Shown here one piece after another: positions 1 to 7,763 of a stretch of 64,000 nucleotides of DNA. Source of the stretch: CBDBES01 sp965204465 (GTDB lineage Bacteria > Spirochaetota > Leptospiria > Turneriellales > CBDBES01). Where the stretch lies: contig OZ241995.1 of assembly GCA_965204465.1 (NCBI GenBank), forward strand, positions 620,001 through 684,000. The letters run 5' to 3'. Below the pieces are notes generated by a model. The model made no database searches, was not told the DNA's origin, and was given only the letters and a program-made list of their open reading frames with translations. Position numbers and translations under genes: made by a program. Each line of letters begins with the position of its first letter. Within the stretch, counting starts at the first letter, position 1.

Positions 1-2
1 CT

Positions 3-950
3 CTTAGCAATAAAAATTATGCGGATGCTGGAAATATTTTAAGAGATGCGGACACTGCAATGTATGCCGCTAAAAATCAGGGTAAATCTCGTTTTATTTT
101 ATTTGATAATCAAATGCATGATAAGGTAAGGAGGAGAATCAAATTAGAAAGTGATCTTAGATATGCTTTGCAAAATAGATTGCTTCAACTATATTATCAG
201 CCTATTGTTTCTTTTAAGAACAACATAGTAGAAGGATTTGAAGCATTACTTAGATGGAAACATCATGAAGAAAAGTATTTTATTCCTCCTGTAGAATTCA
301 TACCCATAGCAGAAGAAACTGGAATGATACTGGATATCGGTAATTTAGTACTGGATACTTCTTGCAAGAGTCTTAATAAGTGGCATGCCGCAGGGAAAAA
401 AGTTTTTCTTACTGTTAATTTTTCTCCAAAACAATTATGGAGTTCAGACTGTTTAGAAACGTTAGATGCTATATTAGCATCGAATAATATAAATCCAAAA
501 TATATTTGTCTGGAATTTACCGAAAGTTCTTTTATTGCCAATACAGAAGCAAGTCTGATTAAAATGAGAAAAATGGTGGGGAAAGGATTTAGATTATCCA
601 TAGATGATTTTGGTACTGGTTATTCTTCTTTAAGTTATTTGAATCATTTTCCCGTTCATTCTGTTAAAATAGATCGTTCTTTTATAAAAAATGTTCCACA
701 AAGAATAAATAATACAAATTTAAATAAAGCCATTATTTCCATGGCGCATAGTTTGGGTTTAAAGGTAGTTGCGGAGGGAATTGAAAATGAATCCCAGGCA
801 CGTTTTCTACTAGAGCATCACTGTGACTATGGCCAGGGATATTATTTTAGCAGACCAACTTGTTTTGAAGAGACTTTAACATTTTTAAATGATCAGGAAA
901 ACAAAAAATCTCTAAAAGGAAATGAAAATGAATTTGCAAGGTTCAATTAA
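3..950 (+). CDS. GGDEF-EAL protein, C-terminal part (cut by window edge)
   Basis: The reading frame is open from base 3, so the gene starts before the window. The first residues (RDADTAMYAAKNQG) are the end of a GGDEF diguanylate cyclase domain. A complete EAL domain of cyclic-di-GMP phosphodiesterases follows: EALLRW (the EAL signature), NFSPKQL, LEFTES, DDFGTGYSSL, a Lys-containing VKIDRSFI strand, AEGIE and GYYFSRP. The metal-binding and catalytic positions of an active EAL domain therefore look intact, so c-di-GMP hydrolysis to pGpG is likely. Whether the GGDEF half is active cannot be judged, since its GG[D/E]EF loop lies outside. The protein would set c-di-GMP levels that control motility or surface attachment. 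It converges with the minus-strand flavin transferase gene, with only 9 bases between them. Confidence 0.93.
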   Translation, partial: LSNKNYADAGNILRDADTAMYAAKNQGKSRFILFDNQMHDKVRRRIKLESDLRYALQNRLLQLYYQPIVSFKNNIVEGFEALLRWKHHEEKYFIPPVEFIPIAEETGMILDIGNLVLDTSCKSLNKWHAAGKKVFLTVNFSPKQLWSSDCLETLDAILASNNINPKYICLEFTESSFIANTEASLIKMRKMVGKGFRLSIDDFGTGYSSLSYLNHFPVHSVKIDRSFIKNVPQRINNTNLNKAIISMAHSLGLKVVAEGIENESQARFLLEHHCDYGQGYYFSRPTCFEETLTFLNDQENKKSLKGNENEFARFN

Positions 951-959
951 GGGGCTATA

Positions 960-2570
960 CTAATCTATCTCTAATGCCTCTTTTATAGGGCCATGTACAC
1001 TTATTTTTACTGATCCCTGATCCAATTTAAAATAGGAATAGATCGGATCAAAAATTTTTTTTAGAAAACCAGCTTCTATTATATTTTTCTCTTTACTGAT
1101 CCTGATAACCCCCATTTCTTTATATTGGCTTAAAATAGAATGTTCTTTGGATGGATCCATTAAAAAAAGGGCAGTAGACCATGCATCTGCGATTGCAGCA
1201 GAAGGATGAAAAACAGTTACAGAAGTTGTCTCTCCCTGGTAGGGCGATCCTGACCTTGGGTCCATGATATGGGGATATCTGGTATTTTTGTATATAAAAA
1301 ATTTTTCATAATCTCCGGATGTAGCCAAAGAACCAGATCGATCTAAATTTGCCCTGGCGATAATATCATCTTTTCTTGGATGCCTTATGCCATAGATCAT
1401 ATCCGGACAATGATCATGATTTCGGTAGAAATATACCTGGCGTCCCAGATCCAGAAAAGCACAATGAACATTCGTTTGTTTTAAAGTCTCTATGGCCTTA
1501 TCCAAAGCAAAACCTTTTGCAATTCCACCCAGATCAATATTAATGAATTCATTCTTAAAAAAAATTGATCTTTGATTTCTGTCAAAATCTACATATTGAA
1601 TACTGGCATGCCGTATCCATTCAGAGATTTCATTTTTAGAAGGAAGGCTTATTTTATCTTGGGTAAACCCCCAAAGATTGCTAAGACCCCCTAGTGCAAT
1701 ATCAAATGTATGTTGACTTTCTTTGTGGATCCTAAAAGAAAGATCCATAATATCTGCCATGTCTTTACTGATCATTTGTCTTTTATGAGCAGCATTCATG
1801 TTGATCATAGAAAGTTCACTTTTGAGTGAATAATGACTCATTTTTAGATCCACTGCATGAATGGCTTTCCAGCAATTTTCTAAGATTCGATCTGTTTTTT
1901 TTTCATATTTTTTATTTTTGTCCAGAAAAATAAGCCTTATATTTAATCTGGTTCCCATGATCCCCCATTCTCTTTCCACAGAGTAGAAAGGAATGGCATT
2001 CCTTTTAAGATTGATATTCTTGACCCCCCCCCCCTTATTTTGTCTATATCCAGAAGTACTTTTTTCAGCAGAGCCTTTAGATAACAAAACCATCCATATT
2101 ATGAGTACAAAAAAAATGCATATAGAAATATGTTTCCATTTTTTTTCAGGATTTACTCTGAATTGATGCAGAATAAATACGAGCATAAAGATAATTCCAG
2201 TAATGATATGTATCCAGGTAACGATCCACAGAGACCATTCATGAACAATCACTTGAATGAAATAACCAGAGAGGATCATCGGGACCACTAATACAAATAT
2301 TACCATTCCAGATTTAACCGCTTTTTGTACTTTTTGAATGATATAAGGAATTGCATGAATTGCAAATACATACCCAAAAGCAAAAACAGATACAGAAGAA
2401 ACAATGATATGAGCTTTTAAGATAAATTGCTCCCAGGGATGATGAATGATGGAGTATTCATTTAAAGGGGGATAAAAATATTTTATAATAAATAAAAGAA
2501 TGCCTGTATAAGAAATCAAGAAAATAGAAATCCAGAGTAAATGATACTGCCAACGTTTAAAGCTTTTCAT
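960..2570 (-). CDS. FAD:protein FMN transferase (ApbE) fused to an N-terminal membrane domain
   Basis: Residues 1-165 form about four or five hydrophobic segments with several membrane-embedded histidines, resembling small cytochrome b-type (DUF4405/b561-like) domains. Haem binding is inference. Residues 200-536 are an ApbE domain: MSHYSLKSELSMIN, VDLGGIAKGFALDKAI, LATSGDYEKFF, HIMDPRSG and the Mg-binding ADAWSTALF. ApbE enzymes attach FMN from FAD to a Thr/Ser of FMN-binding domains outside the cytoplasm. The start overlaps the stop of the upstream FMN-binding protein (ATGA), which suggests enzyme and substrate are co-translated. The linker between the two halves is encoded by a run of 11 G on the coding strand. 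A one-base slip there would remove the ApbE half. Most ApbE proteins lack such a membrane domain. Confidence 0.88.
   Translation of the reverse strand: MKSFKRWQYHLLWISIFLISYTGILLFIIKYFYPPLNEYSIIHHPWEQFILKAHIIVSSVSVFAFGYVFAIHAIPYIIQKVQKAVKSGMVIFVLVVPMILSGYFIQVIVHEWSLWIVTWIHIITGIIFMLVFILHQFRVNPEKKWKHISICIFFVLIIWMVLLSKGSAEKSTSGYRQNKGGGVKNINLKRNAIPFYSVEREWGIMGTRLNIRLIFLDKNKKYEKKTDRILENCWKAIHAVDLKMSHYSLKSELSMINMNAAHKRQMISKDMADIMDLSFRIHKESQHTFDIALGGLSNLWGFTQDKISLPSKNEISEWIRHASIQYVDFDRNQRSIFFKNEFINIDLGGIAKGFALDKAIETLKQTNVHCAFLDLGRQVYFYRNHDHCPDMIYGIRHPRKDDIIARANLDRSGSLATSGDYEKFFIYKNTRYPHIMDPRSGSPYQGETTSVTVFHPSAAIADAWSTALFLMDPSKEHSILSQYKEMGVIRISKEKNIIEAGFLKKIFDPIYSYFKLDQGSVKISVHGPIKEALEID
2024..2034. 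repeat. Homopolymer of 11 C/G inside the apbE-like gene
   Basis: Eleven consecutive C on the plus strand read as G11 in the coding strand, giving the Gly-Gly-Gly linker between the membrane and flavin-transferase halves. It is the longest G/C homopolymer I see in this AT-rich window. Such tracts are known slippage sites in phase-variable genes. Here the gene is in frame. Confidence 0.9.
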
Positions 2571-3106
2571 TTTTTATTTTTTTGAACCAACATTTTGTGC
2601 AAGACCAGTATCCTTTTGCTTGCATTTGCCAAGGCGTTTGCTGTAAGAGATGCTCCCGTTATTCCATGAATGTCTTTCCCAATTCTCAATTTATCCTCTG
2701 AGGATTTTCCCCAAAATTGTTTCAGCCACTTAGAAGGTGCTTTGTATTCAATGGGTTCATTAAAATTTAAAACCTCTATTCTATGTATATTTCCTTCTGG
2801 ATCAATGGATATTAATACTGTTTCTGACAAAGACCTTACTCTATGAGTATCTAAATAAGAATACCCTATGATACTTTTTTTTTTTAATGCCAAATAGCAA
2901 ACCAAGAGTCGGCTTTCTATTTTTATATTAGAGTCAACAATCTTTTGGAAACTTTGGACTTGCTGACGAGTTAAATAAATAGTTTTCCTTTTAAAAGAAT
3001 CTGCCGCAGGGAATGCATTCCGTATTGCCTTTTCCAAAGAAGTTAGTTCCTTTCCCCCTAGACTACAAAATGAAACCAGATATAATAAAAAAAAGATAAA
3101 TGGCAT
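2567..3106 (-). CDS. Exported FMN-binding domain protein (likely covalent flavin carrier)
   Basis: A protein of 179 residues with a hydrophobic N-terminus (about residues 1-18) fitting a signal peptide or anchor. The central part (YSYLDTHRVRSLSETVLISIDPEGNIHRIEVL) and the C-terminal DIHGITGASLTANAL match the FMN_bind domain of RnfG/NqrC/NosR. The motif ends in S-x-T, the Thr that ApbE enzymes flavinylate, so this is the likely substrate of the next gene, whose start overlaps this stop. It should shuttle electrons on the periplasmic face. The GMC oxidoreductase gene ends 7 bases upstream, so the three genes form one operon. The electron donor and acceptor are unknown. No haem-binding CxxCH is present. 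Confidence 0.85.
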   Translation of the reverse strand: MPFIFFLLYLVSFCSLGGKELTSLEKAIRNAFPAADSFKRKTIYLTRQQVQSFQKIVDSNIKIESRLLVCYLALKKKSIIGYSYLDTHRVRSLSETVLISIDPEGNIHRIEVLNFNEPIEYKAPSKWLKQFWGKSSEDKLRIGKDIHGITGASLTANALANASKRILVLHKMLVQKNKK

Positions 3107-3113
3107 GCGGTAA

Positions 3114-4586
3114 TTATAATGAATTAGCTACTCTCAGGGAGTTGGCAATTATGGTTAAACTTGGATTCACACCTCCTGAAGTAGGCATGAAGCTTCCATC
3201 CAACACATATAGATTGTCCAGACCAAAATATTTGCAATTTTTATCCAAGGCAGAAACTTTAGGTTCACTTCCAAAACGTATGGTTCCTATTGCATGTGAA
3301 AAGGTATTCAGATAATAAACAATGTTAAATAATCCACCCGTTTTTCTGAGAATTTTTTTACCTTTCTGTATCAGATATTGAAGCCTTTTCTCGTCATTAT
3401 GAGTATATTTATGTTCAATTTGAGTAACCGGTATTCCATAAATATCTATCTCTTGAGAAAGACCCACTCTATTGTCCCAAACAGGTTCATCTTCTGCAAT
3501 GCATAGAAGATTTTGCATATAGGGGGATATTTGAGCAGAGATGTTTTTGAGGCCATGGGGGGAGAATTTCTTAACTACTTTACGAGAAGGCATATAGATA
3601 TCCTGAATACATCCCACAGATGTATCTAATTCTTTACGCATATCTTCATAAAAATCAGTTAAACATATCTGCTTGCAAAAAACCTGCTGCGGATTTGTTT
3701 TAAAGGGAAACGCAGAGCTAATAATGGCATTGCAATGTCTCATCAGATAATGACCTACAAATTTTTTATTTTCGTTTTCCGGCAATTCAGATCGAAATAG
3801 AATGGAAGGAGAATGGATCGCGCCTGCTGCCAATATAAATTGGTAACCCTTTAATTCAAAATATTCATTATTTTCTTTACGGAAACATATTACACTCTTT
3901 ATTCTTTTATTTTGAATATTTAATTTGGAGACGATCACATCTTCATATAGTTCTGCGCCGTATTCAATCGCTTTCTGAAGTAGGGTAAGACTAGCATCAT
4001 TTTTAGCCCCTAATTTGCAGGGGAATCCATCACATGTATTGCATCTTATACATAATGGCTTATTCTGGTTACTAAAATTTATGGCCATTGGAATCTTAAA
4101 TGGATGGTGGCCTAATTTTTCACTTGCTTTGCGTATTCTTTCTGATGGTTCGTTCAGTTCAATTGGCCTATAAAGATAATCGCCAGAACGAGGAGGGTCA
4201 TAAGGGTCACCTTCTTCTCCATGTACCTGGATCAGATGTTCTGCTTCTGTATAATATGGCTCAAGCTCATTATAAGAAATAGGCCAATGATCAAAATCTC
4301 TTTCACGCATTCTCAGAGAAGCCCCTCCATAGAAAACAGAATTTCCTCCGGTGATTTCTTTAAAATGAGTTTTAACATATTTTTTACTATTATTTTGTTT
4401 TACCAAAAGGTAGGATTTGCTTGAATAACGATTATGAACCAACATTTCTTTTGGGTCCCAATCCTTTTCATCTCTGAATGCCTGTCTGCCTCTTTCCAAG
4501 ACCAATACTTTTTTACCGGATCTGGCCAACTTTAATGCCGCTGCAGAGCCTCCAAAACCAGAGCCTATAATGATAAAATCATGCAT
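3114..4586 (-). CDS. GMC-family FAD-dependent oxidoreductase
   Basis: The N-terminus IIGSGFGGSAAALKLARSGKKVLVLERG is the dinucleotide-binding fold of flavoproteins. The C-terminus HAIGTIRFGS, then YVLDGSFMPTSGGVNPSLTI, is the GMC catalytic region, with a His and an Asn at the active site. A cysteine-rich stretch near residue 175 (CIRCNTCDGFPC) could hold a metal or Fe-S cluster and is seen in some bacterial members. The family oxidises alcohols, sugars or sterols with FAD. The substrate cannot be named. No Tat or Sec signal is visible, so it is probably cytoplasmic. It is the first gene of the GMC/FMN-binding/ApbE operon, which hints that its electrons may pass to a membrane flavin carrier (inference). 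Confidence 0.85.
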   Translation of the reverse strand: MHDFIIIGSGFGGSAAALKLARSGKKVLVLERGRQAFRDEKDWDPKEMLVHNRYSSKSYLLVKQNNSKKYVKTHFKEITGGNSVFYGGASLRMRERDFDHWPISYNELEPYYTEAEHLIQVHGEEGDPYDPPRSGDYLYRPIELNEPSERIRKASEKLGHHPFKIPMAINFSNQNKPLCIRCNTCDGFPCKLGAKNDASLTLLQKAIEYGAELYEDVIVSKLNIQNKRIKSVICFRKENNEYFELKGYQFILAAGAIHSPSILFRSELPENENKKFVGHYLMRHCNAIISSAFPFKTNPQQVFCKQICLTDFYEDMRKELDTSVGCIQDIYMPSRKVVKKFSPHGLKNISAQISPYMQNLLCIAEDEPVWDNRVGLSQEIDIYGIPVTQIEHKYTHNDEKRLQYLIQKGKKILRKTGGLFNIVYYLNTFSHAIGTIRFGSEPKVSALDKNCKYFGLDNLYVLDGSFMPTSGGVNPSLTIIANSLRVANSL

Positions 4587-4613
4587 TTAACTATTTTTAC
4601 TTAAAAATGAATC

Positions 4614-5414
4614 TCAAGAGATAGTATGGATACTCTTTATGTATAAATATCCTACAAAAATAATGACGACCCATGCAAGATAGTGAAATTTTTCTCTACT
4701 ATCCAATCTTTGGGTAATTTTTTGAATATCCGATTTGAATTTACCTGACATATTTCTCTGGATATAGGTCTTATAATATTCAACTAGGAATCTTTCTAAG
4801 CCAACATTCATCCAGATCAATAGACCTAAGTCGATGCCTCCCTGGTAGTAAAAAAAAGGACAAAATATAAGTAGCACAACGGGTGAACGAAAAAATTTAA
4901 AAAAAGCAAATCCTTCAAAAGGGGCGTCTTTATATGCCCCACCAAAAGAAACCAATATTCCCCCCAATAAAGCTACCATCGCAAAGTATTCCAGACTAAT
5001 GATGGGTATATAAATGAATAATACAAAAAATATAGAAACAGAAGCCAGTATACCCAACATATATCTAAGCAATTGACTCTCCACTGGATCTCCGAACAAA
5101 GTAAACTTAGAGGGTATTGCATATTTAGCTTGGTCTTCATTTCTAAAAAAGGCTTTATATATTTCAGAAAAAGCTCTTTCGATGCCCATCACTAAAAAGA
5201 ATAATTGAAATAGATTAATCGCCTTTAAACCAGAATGAATAAAAGATAATGGAAAAAGTATGATAAAAATGAGAAAACTAAAATAAATGCTTCTGGGAAA
5301 TGTCTTGGGCTTAAAATCTTCATAGGGAGAGTCTTTAAAAGCCCCCCAAAGGCTGGTATAGAGACCAGAGAGAATACTAACAATAATGCCACCAGTTAAG
5401 CTATTTAGATCCAT
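4614..5414 (-). CDS. Internally duplicated integral membrane protein, unknown function
   Basis: A protein of 266 residues with about six hydrophobic segments and two homologous halves. Half one reads GGIIVSILSGLYTSLWGAFKDSPYEDF, then FPRSIYF and GIERAFSEIYKAFFRN. Half two reads GGILVSFGGAYKDAPFEGF, then FFRSPVVL and GLERFLVEYYKTYIQRN. The repeated G-A-[FY]-K-D-[SA]-P-[YF]-E and G-[IL]-E-R motifs place charged residues next to the membrane, which suggests an inverted or tandem two-repeat transporter- or scaffold-like fold. I do not recognise a named family. It lies 29 bases downstream of nuoB on the same strand and 27 bases before the GMC gene, so it may be co-transcribed with either. Confidence 0.75.
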   Translation of the reverse strand: MDLNSLTGGIIVSILSGLYTSLWGAFKDSPYEDFKPKTFPRSIYFSFLIFIILFPLSFIHSGLKAINLFQLFFLVMGIERAFSEIYKAFFRNEDQAKYAIPSKFTLFGDPVESQLLRYMLGILASVSIFFVLFIYIPIISLEYFAMVALLGGILVSFGGAYKDAPFEGFAFFKFFRSPVVLLIFCPFFYYQGGIDLGLLIWMNVGLERFLVEYYKTYIQRNMSGKFKSDIQKITQRLDSREKFHYLAWVVIIFVGYLYIKSIHTIS

Positions 5415-5443
5415 GGGATAAGAAATTCAAAGATCGTAATTAA

Positions 5444-6055
5444 TTATTTAACTACCATCGGTTTATTTTTTTCTTCCATTTCTAAAATTTTTTGTTTTAC
5501 TTCTTTTCTACGTTCTTCAATGGATTGATTTTTCAATTTTTCTTGTAGTTGGATAATAGATTCCAGAATGGCTTCCGGACGGGGAGGACATCCTGGGATA
5601 AAAGAGTCTACCGGTAAAATACGATCAATGCCTTGTAAAACAGAATAAGTATGAAACATACCCCCCGATGAAGCGCAAGCCCCTACAGATACCACAAATT
5701 TAGGGTCTGCTAAATTCTTATAAATATGCCTTAAAACAGAAGCCATTTTATAGGTGATGGTACCCAATACGAGGATCATATCTGCTTGTCTGGGGGAAAA
5801 AGAAGGCCTTTCTGCTCCAAATCGGGCTATGTCAAAATCCGCGGCAGCAGTCGACATAAATTCAATACCACAACATGCAGTTGCAAATGGAAAGGGCCAT
5901 AGGCTATAAGAACGCCCCCAGCTGATAAAGTCTTTCATCGCGCCTACTACGAAATTATCTCCGTATTGATCTTTCTTAGGGTAGTTACCCTCTTGTTCAC
6001 TTGATTCTTTTCTTCCTTTAATGTAGTTGCCTGGTTTAAGTTGATATACACTCAT
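5444..6055 (-). CDS. nuoB: NADH-quinone oxidoreductase subunit B
   Basis: Carries the hallmarks of the complex I subunit that holds iron-sulfur cluster N2: WPFPFATACCGIEF (the Cys pair), VSVGACASSGGMF and PGCPPRPEAI, giving all four cluster ligands. Length 203 is normal; the N-terminal 40 residues are variable and charged. It transfers electrons from the NADH arm to quinone at the membrane junction. The gene starts one base after nuoA, as expected. No nuoC follows: the next gene is an unrelated membrane protein, so the rest of complex I must be elsewhere if present. Confidence 0.97.
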   Translation of the reverse strand: MSVYQLKPGNYIKGRKESSEQEGNYPKKDQYGDNFVVGAMKDFISWGRSYSLWPFPFATACCGIEFMSTAAADFDIARFGAERPSFSPRQADMILVLGTITYKMASVLRHIYKNLADPKFVVSVGACASSGGMFHTYSVLQGIDRILPVDSFIPGCPPRPEAILESIIQLQEKLKNQSIEERRKEVKQKILEMEEKNKPMVVK

Positions 6056-6056
6056 T

Positions 6057-6440
6057 TTATTTTAGATCTTCCCAATCTAAACCTCCTTTTCTTAATATAT
6101 ATAAATAGCCTAATAATAAAACAGATAAAAATAAGAACATTTCAAGTAAAGCAAATCCACCAATACCCACTGCTTTTAGATTCTTAAAAGCAACTGCCCA
6201 TGGAAAAAGAAATATCGCTTCGATGTCAAATAAAATAAATAGGACAGCGATCATATAAAATTTTACATTGACCATACCTTTTGCATCTCCTAAGTAAGGT
6301 ATTCCACATTCAAAAGTATCTGGTCTTGAATCGGATTCTCTTAATTTAGGACGTATTAAATGCGCCAAAGATAATATAAAAACTGAAAAAGCAATACCAA
6401 ATAGGGCATGAATAATAATGGGCCAAAAATCTGTTATCAT
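6057..6440 (-). CDS. nuoA: NADH-quinone oxidoreductase subunit A
   Basis: A membrane protein of 127 residues with three transmembrane segments. It has the family motif DTFECGIPYLGDAKGMVNVKFY followed by LFDIEAIFLFPWA, both diagnostic of NuoA. It forms part of the quinone-binding membrane junction of complex I next to NuoH and NuoB. It is the first gene of the nuoA-nuoB pair. The divergent gene upstream starts 160 bases away, leaving room for promoters for both. Confidence 0.95.
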   Translation of the reverse strand: MITDFWPIIIHALFGIAFSVFILSLAHLIRPKLRESDSRPDTFECGIPYLGDAKGMVNVKFYMIAVLFILFDIEAIFLFPWAVAFKNLKAVGIGGFALLEMFLFLSVLLLGYLYILRKGGLDWEDLK

Positions 6441-6599
6441 AATGATTCCTTTTTATTCTTTTGACCCATACTTTTTTTTTGAAATACGATTGTCAAGCTT
6501 AATTCCTTATTAAAAATGCCAGTTAGGTGCGAATATTCTAGTTGCACCAGAAATTTTAAAACCAATAATTTTGAGGAAGAATCCAGGTAAACAATTAAT

Positions 6600-7763
6600 A
6601 TGAATGTATTTATATTAGGTGCAGATGGATATGTAGGATGGCCTTTATCAGTAAGCCTGGCCATTAGGTACCCTGAACATAGTTTCTTTATGCTGGATAA
6701 TCTTTCACGCAGAAAATTAGTTAAAAAGGTAGGGAGTGATTCTTTATTGCCTATTCTATCTCCTAAAAAGAGAATACAGAATTTCAAAAAAATATTTCAA
6801 CAATCTAATCTGAGTTTCATTGAGTTGAATATTTTAGATCAAAAATTAAAACACCTCATCCAGGAAAAAAAACCGGGGGTCATCTATCATCTGGCTCAAC
6901 AACCTTCGGCTCACTATTCTATGAAAGGGGTAGAAGAATCTGTTTATACGATACGAAATAATGAAGAAGGCAATCTAAGGTTGTTATGGTTGATCAAAGA
7001 AAATATTCCCAATACTCATTTGGTCAAATTAGGTTCTTTTGGAGAATATGCAGAATGTGGATTGGATATTCCAGAAGGCTATTTTTATCCTGAATATAAA
7101 AATAAAAAAGCTGTCCGTACGACTCATTTCCCCAGAGAAGCGGATGATGTATACCATATATCTAAAATCAATGATACTAATTTTATTTCCATGGCCTGTC
7201 GCAAATGGGGACTGATCATAACAGATATAATGCAGTCTACTATATTTGGAACTCATATCAATGCATTTCAGGATAAAGAAATCCTATGCACACGTTTCGA
7301 TTATGATGAATTTTTTGGAACTGTGATCAACCGTTTTTTGGTGCAGGCACTTCTGGGAATACCACTCACTATTTATGGAACAGGCAACCAAAGAACAGGA
7401 TTAATGGCCCTGGAAGATGCCGTTTCTTCATTGACCCATATTTTTGAAAAGCCGCCTGAAAGGGGAATTCATAGGGTCATCAATCATGTGGTGGAAAAAG
7501 ATCATTCTGTAAATGAAATTGCAGAATTAGTTCAAAAGGCAGCGCATAAAAAAGGAATGAAAATATCTATATCCAATGGAAAATTTGATCCCCGTTCAGA
7601 AAAATTAGAGCGTAAAAAAAATTATAAAATTGAAGCAGAATATCTAAGAAAAAATATTCAATCATCTGATATTGAGTCTGTGATTTCAAATGCCTTGCAA
7701 TATTTACAAAAATATAAAGATAGAGCACGGCAAAATATCATTAACCCTTCTTTTAAATGGTAA
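6600..7763 (+). CDS. UDP-sulfoquinovose synthase-like (SQD1) nucleotide-sugar enzyme
   Basis: An extended short-chain dehydrogenase of 387 residues. The NAD-binding motif is GADGYVGW. The order of motifs follows SQD1: LDNLSRR, SLLPILSPKKRI, QQPSAHYSM, NNEEGNLRLLWLIKE, HLVKLGSFGEY, DIPEGYF, YHISKIND, CTRFDYDEFFGTVINRFLVQA and PLTIYGTGNQRTG. The Y-x-x-x-K pair is intact; the active-site Thr of plant SQD1 is Ser here (KLGS). SQD1 joins sulfite to UDP-glucose to make UDP-sulfoquinovose for sulfolipid or surface glycans. No sulfolipid glycosyltransferase is adjacent, so the product's use is open. It overlaps the next gene by 7 bases, indicating an operon. Confidence 0.78.
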   Translation: MNVFILGADGYVGWPLSVSLAIRYPEHSFFMLDNLSRRKLVKKVGSDSLLPILSPKKRIQNFKKIFQQSNLSFIELNILDQKLKHLIQEKKPGVIYHLAQQPSAHYSMKGVEESVYTIRNNEEGNLRLLWLIKENIPNTHLVKLGSFGEYAECGLDIPEGYFYPEYKNKKAVRTTHFPREADDVYHISKINDTNFISMACRKWGLIITDIMQSTIFGTHINAFQDKEILCTRFDYDEFFGTVINRFLVQALLGIPLTIYGTGNQRTGLMALEDAVSSLTHIFEKPPERGIHRVINHVVEKDHSVNEIAELVQKAAHKKGMKISISNGKFDPRSEKLERKKNYKIEAEYLRKNIQSSDIESVISNALQYLQKYKDRARQNIINPSFKW

